DNA from: Alphaproteobacteria bacterium
GTDB lineage: Bacteria > Pseudomonadota > Alphaproteobacteria > Bin95
Direction of reading: 5' to 3'
DNA: 17,617 nt
Assembly: GCA_022822125.1 (NCBI GenBank)
Contig: JAJECF010000080.1
Coordinates: forward strand, 1-17,617
In this document: piece by piece, positions 16,119 to 17,617 of the stretch
How positions within the stretch are numbered: the stretch's first letter is position 1
Layout: each line of letters begins with the position of its first letter
The notes under the pieces: model-generated
What the model was told of the DNA's origin: nothing
Seen by the model: the letters and a program-made list of their open reading frames with translations, nothing else
Databases searched by the model: none
Position numbers and translations under genes: made by a program

Positions 16119-16967
16119 ATGGCATTTCAGCATCTGATCTTTGATGTAGCCGACGAGATTGCGACGATTACGCTCAACCGCCCGGAGGCGCGCAATGCGC
16201 TCTCGGAACCCATGCGGTCCGAGCTCGACGCCGTGCTGGCCGAGCTCAAGCGCGAGGGCGGGCGCAGCATCAAGGCGGCGATCGTCACCGGGGCGGGCCG
16301 GGCGTTCTGCGCCGGGGGCGATGTGAAGGCGATGCAGTCGCGCCAGAAAGGTGCCGAGTTCAACCGGCGCCGGATGCGCGAGGGCCATAACCGCTTCTAC
16401 GACCTCATGAACCTGGAAATGCCGGTCATTGCCGCGGTCAACGGTGCGGCCGCCGGGGCCGGCTTCAACCTGGCGCTTGCCTGCGATTTCATCCTGGCCA
16501 CGCCGCGCTCGATCTTCATGCAGGCTTTCGGGCGCATCGGGCTGGTGCCCGACTGGTCGGGCTTCTACCTGCTGCCGCGTATCGTCGGGCTGCAAAGGGC
16601 GAAGGAGTTGATCTTCAGCGCCCGCAAGCTCGGCGCGGCCGAGGCGAGGGAATACGGCATCGTCCATGAACTGCACGAGGAAGACGCGCTCATGGACGCG
16701 GCGCGGGCGCTGGCGGGGCGTTTCACGAAGGCCTCGACGACCGCCATCGGCCTTTCCAAGACCATCCTCAACCAGTCCTTCAACCTCGACCACCGCACCA
16801 TGCTGGAGATGGAGGCCTTCGCCCAGTCGGTCGCGTCCGGCTCCGAGTACCATGCGGCGGCGGTCGCCCGCTTCGTCGAGAAGCAGCCGGCGCTGTTCGA
16901 CTGGGAAGCGATGGACCGCGCGCAGGCGGACGCGCCGGCGGCAGCGGACACGCTGGCCGCCGAGTAG
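16119..16967 (+). CDS. Enoyl-CoA hydratase/isomerase (crotonase) family, PaaG-like
   Basis: A 282-residue crotonase-fold enzyme acting on an acyl-CoA thioester. The fold is shown by ITLNRPEARNALSEPM (17-32), the first oxyanion-hole block GRAFCAGGDVKAM (60-72), the second one NGAAAGAGFNLALACDF (108-124) and FGRIGLVPD (137-145). The two glutamates of classical enoyl-CoA hydratase align with Asn117 and Phe137, so simple hydratase chemistry is unlikely. Asp145 in GLVPD is placed as in PaaG and other ring or double-bond isomerases. The usual Gly/Ala after it is replaced by Trp-Ser-Gly-Phe. Start ATG 16119 has AGAGGA upstream; ATG 16077 is also in frame but poorly placed. It follows the LLM oxidoreductase and ends at a shared terminator. 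Confidence 0.92.
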   Translation: MAFQHLIFDVADEIATITLNRPEARNALSEPMRSELDAVLAELKREGGRSIKAAIVTGAGRAFCAGGDVKAMQSRQKGAEFNRRRMREGHNRFYDLMNLEMPVIAAVNGAAAGAGFNLALACDFILATPRSIFMQAFGRIGLVPDWSGFYLLPRIVGLQRAKELIFSARKLGAAEAREYGIVHELHEEDALMDAARALAGRFTKASTTAIGLSKTILNQSFNLDHRTMLEMEAFAQSVASGSEYHAAAVARFVEKQPALFDWEAMDRAQADAPAAADTLAAE

Positions 16968-16975
16968 CGCGAAAG

Positions 16976-17013
16976 GAAAAAAGCCGGCGCGGCCTCGCCG
17001 GCGCCGGCTTTGG
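16976..17013. terminator. Bidirectional intrinsic terminator between convergent genes
   Basis: AAGCCGGCGC (16981-16990) and GCGCCGGCTT (17001-17010) form a perfect 10-bp stem, extended by one A-T pair, with a 10-nt loop. On the minus strand the stem is followed by six T's, making a strong terminator for the gene at 17033-17371. On the plus strand only TTT follows, so it is a weaker terminator for the crotonase gene. Confidence 0.85.
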
Positions 17014-17032
17014 GGAAACTACGGCGGGGCGG

Positions 17033-17371
17033 CTATTCGGCCGCTTCGTCGTAGGCCGCGCCCTCGTCGTAAACCGTGTCGTATTCCCGGTCCATCGTGA
17101 TGGGCATCTCATACATCTCGATCTGCGGCGGATGGTCGTATTTCGCCGTCATGTAGGCGACCCATTCGGCGTTGTAGCCCTTCTCCGCCGCCTCTCGCGA
17201 CTCCCAGAGATAGATTCCCCCGCCGAGGCCGTCCCTGTAGAGGACGTTCTTGCGGATCAGCCCCTCGGTGGCCATGTAGCGCGGGATCGAATCGCGGAAC
17301 ATCTGCACGGCCGTTTCCCGGTCGGTGCCTTCCGGCAATCCGTAGGTGACAACGGCAATCATCCTCGTCAT
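17033..17371 (-). CDS. YdhR-like monooxygenase-family protein (dimeric alpha/beta barrel)
   Basis: A 112-residue protein with the ferredoxin-like alpha/beta-barrel pattern of the YdhR/ABM group. The first strand is MIAVVTYGLPEG, the first helix RETAVQMFRDSIPRYMAT, then LIRKNVLYRDGLGGGIYLWESREAAEKGY, which is the clearest family block, and AEWVAYMTAKYDHPPQIEMYEM. The tail (DREYDTVYDEGAAYDEAAE) is acidic. Such proteins usually form homodimers; some have oxygenase or isomerase activity, many have none known. ATG 17371 has GGGAGA 6-7 bp upstream. It diverges from a NIPSNAP gene of related fold and ends at the terminator shared with the crotonase. Confidence 0.85.
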   Translation of the reverse strand: MTRMIAVVTYGLPEGTDRETAVQMFRDSIPRYMATEGLIRKNVLYRDGLGGGIYLWESREAAEKGYNAEWVAYMTAKYDHPPQIEMYEMPITMDREYDTVYDEGAAYDEAAE

Positions 17372-17515
17372 GGCCCGTCTCCCGTCATTTGCGGGCGAGC
17401 ATAGCAGAACGGCCGCGGAAGCGGTTGCCCCTTCTTGTGCCGCTTGTCGCGCACCTTCCGCCGGGGTATCGATGCAGCATCGCCCGGCATTTCCGGAAGA
17501 GAAGGGAGCATCCGA

Positions 17516-17617
17516 ATGGCGTTTTACGAGCTTCGCCGGTACACGGTCCGGCCCGGCAAGATGGAGGACTGGCTCGAGTTCATGGAGGGGACCATCATCC
17601 CGTTCCAGGTCTCCAAG
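17516..17617 (+). CDS. NIPSNAP family protein, partial
   Basis: Only the first 34 residues are inside the window. They begin MAFYELRRYTVRPGKMEDWL and continue EFMEGTIIPFQVSK, the typical first strand and helix of the NIPSNAP ferredoxin-like domain. ATG 17516 is preceded by GGGAG at 7-8 bp. The function of bacterial NIPSNAP proteins is largely unknown. The 144-bp region upstream is shared with the divergent YdhR-like gene, and I saw no clear promoter in it. Confidence 0.85.
   Translation, partial: MAFYELRRYTVRPGKMEDWLEFMEGTIIPFQVSK

Overview
The window is GC-rich chromosomal DNA from an alphaproteobacterium. Supporting signs are the DUF3576-leuS-lptE-holA block, the sigma-54-type glnB-glnA unit, the DUF4212/VC_2705-type symporter pair, and the dispersed repeat with a CTGAGCCTGTCGAAG core that is common in alphaproteobacterial genomes. 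The genus cannot be named from sequence alone. The content is mainly housekeeping and central metabolism. No transposase, phage gene, CRISPR array or toxin-antitoxin pair was seen.

Layout. (1) 1-720, minus strand: the 5' part of a sodium:solute symporter and its small DUF4212 subunit. Opposite them, 871-1539 plus is a helical protein of unknown function. The two units share a 150-bp divergent control region with a perfect 8-bp inverted repeat around a TATAAT box. (2) 1531-1815: a gene-poor patch of dispersed and tandem repeats. (3) 1895-5057, minus: a PLP aminotransferase, then glnB (PII) and glnA (glutamine synthetase). A near-consensus sigma-54 promoter with a dyad about 100 bp upstream lies before glnB, which points to NtrC-type nitrogen control. 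(4) 5197-9522, plus: tRNA-His(GTG), then a tightly overlapping unit of Nudix hydrolase, nnr (NAD(P)HX repair), malonyl-CoA decarboxylase and tpiA. (5) 14153 down to 9426, minus: DUF3576 lipoprotein, leuS, lptE, holA. The 3' end of holA runs 97 bp into tpiA in the antisense direction. (6) 14295-14386: tRNA-Ser(GCT). (7) 14514-14738, minus: a small coiled-coil membrane-anchored protein. (8) 14879-16967, plus: an LLM-class flavin oxidoreductase and a PaaG-like crotonase. (9) 17033-17371, minus: a small YdhR-like alpha/beta-barrel protein that shares a terminator with the crotonase. Divergent from it is the start of a NIPSNAP-family gene cut by the window edge.

How the parts fit. The glnB/glnA unit senses and assimilates nitrogen. 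The nnr-MCD-tpiA unit combines cofactor repair, malonyl-CoA turnover and glycolysis. leuS-lptE-holA is a conserved housekeeping association (aminoacylation, LPS export, replication clamp loading). The last section looks like accessory oxidative or acyl-CoA catabolism, but its substrate is unknown. I did not find convincing evidence of a new biological system. The points most worth checking are the regulatory architecture of glnBA and of the symporter promoter, the holA/tpiA tail-to-tail overlap, the altered crotonase active site, and the repeat patch that supplies a gene's stop codon.
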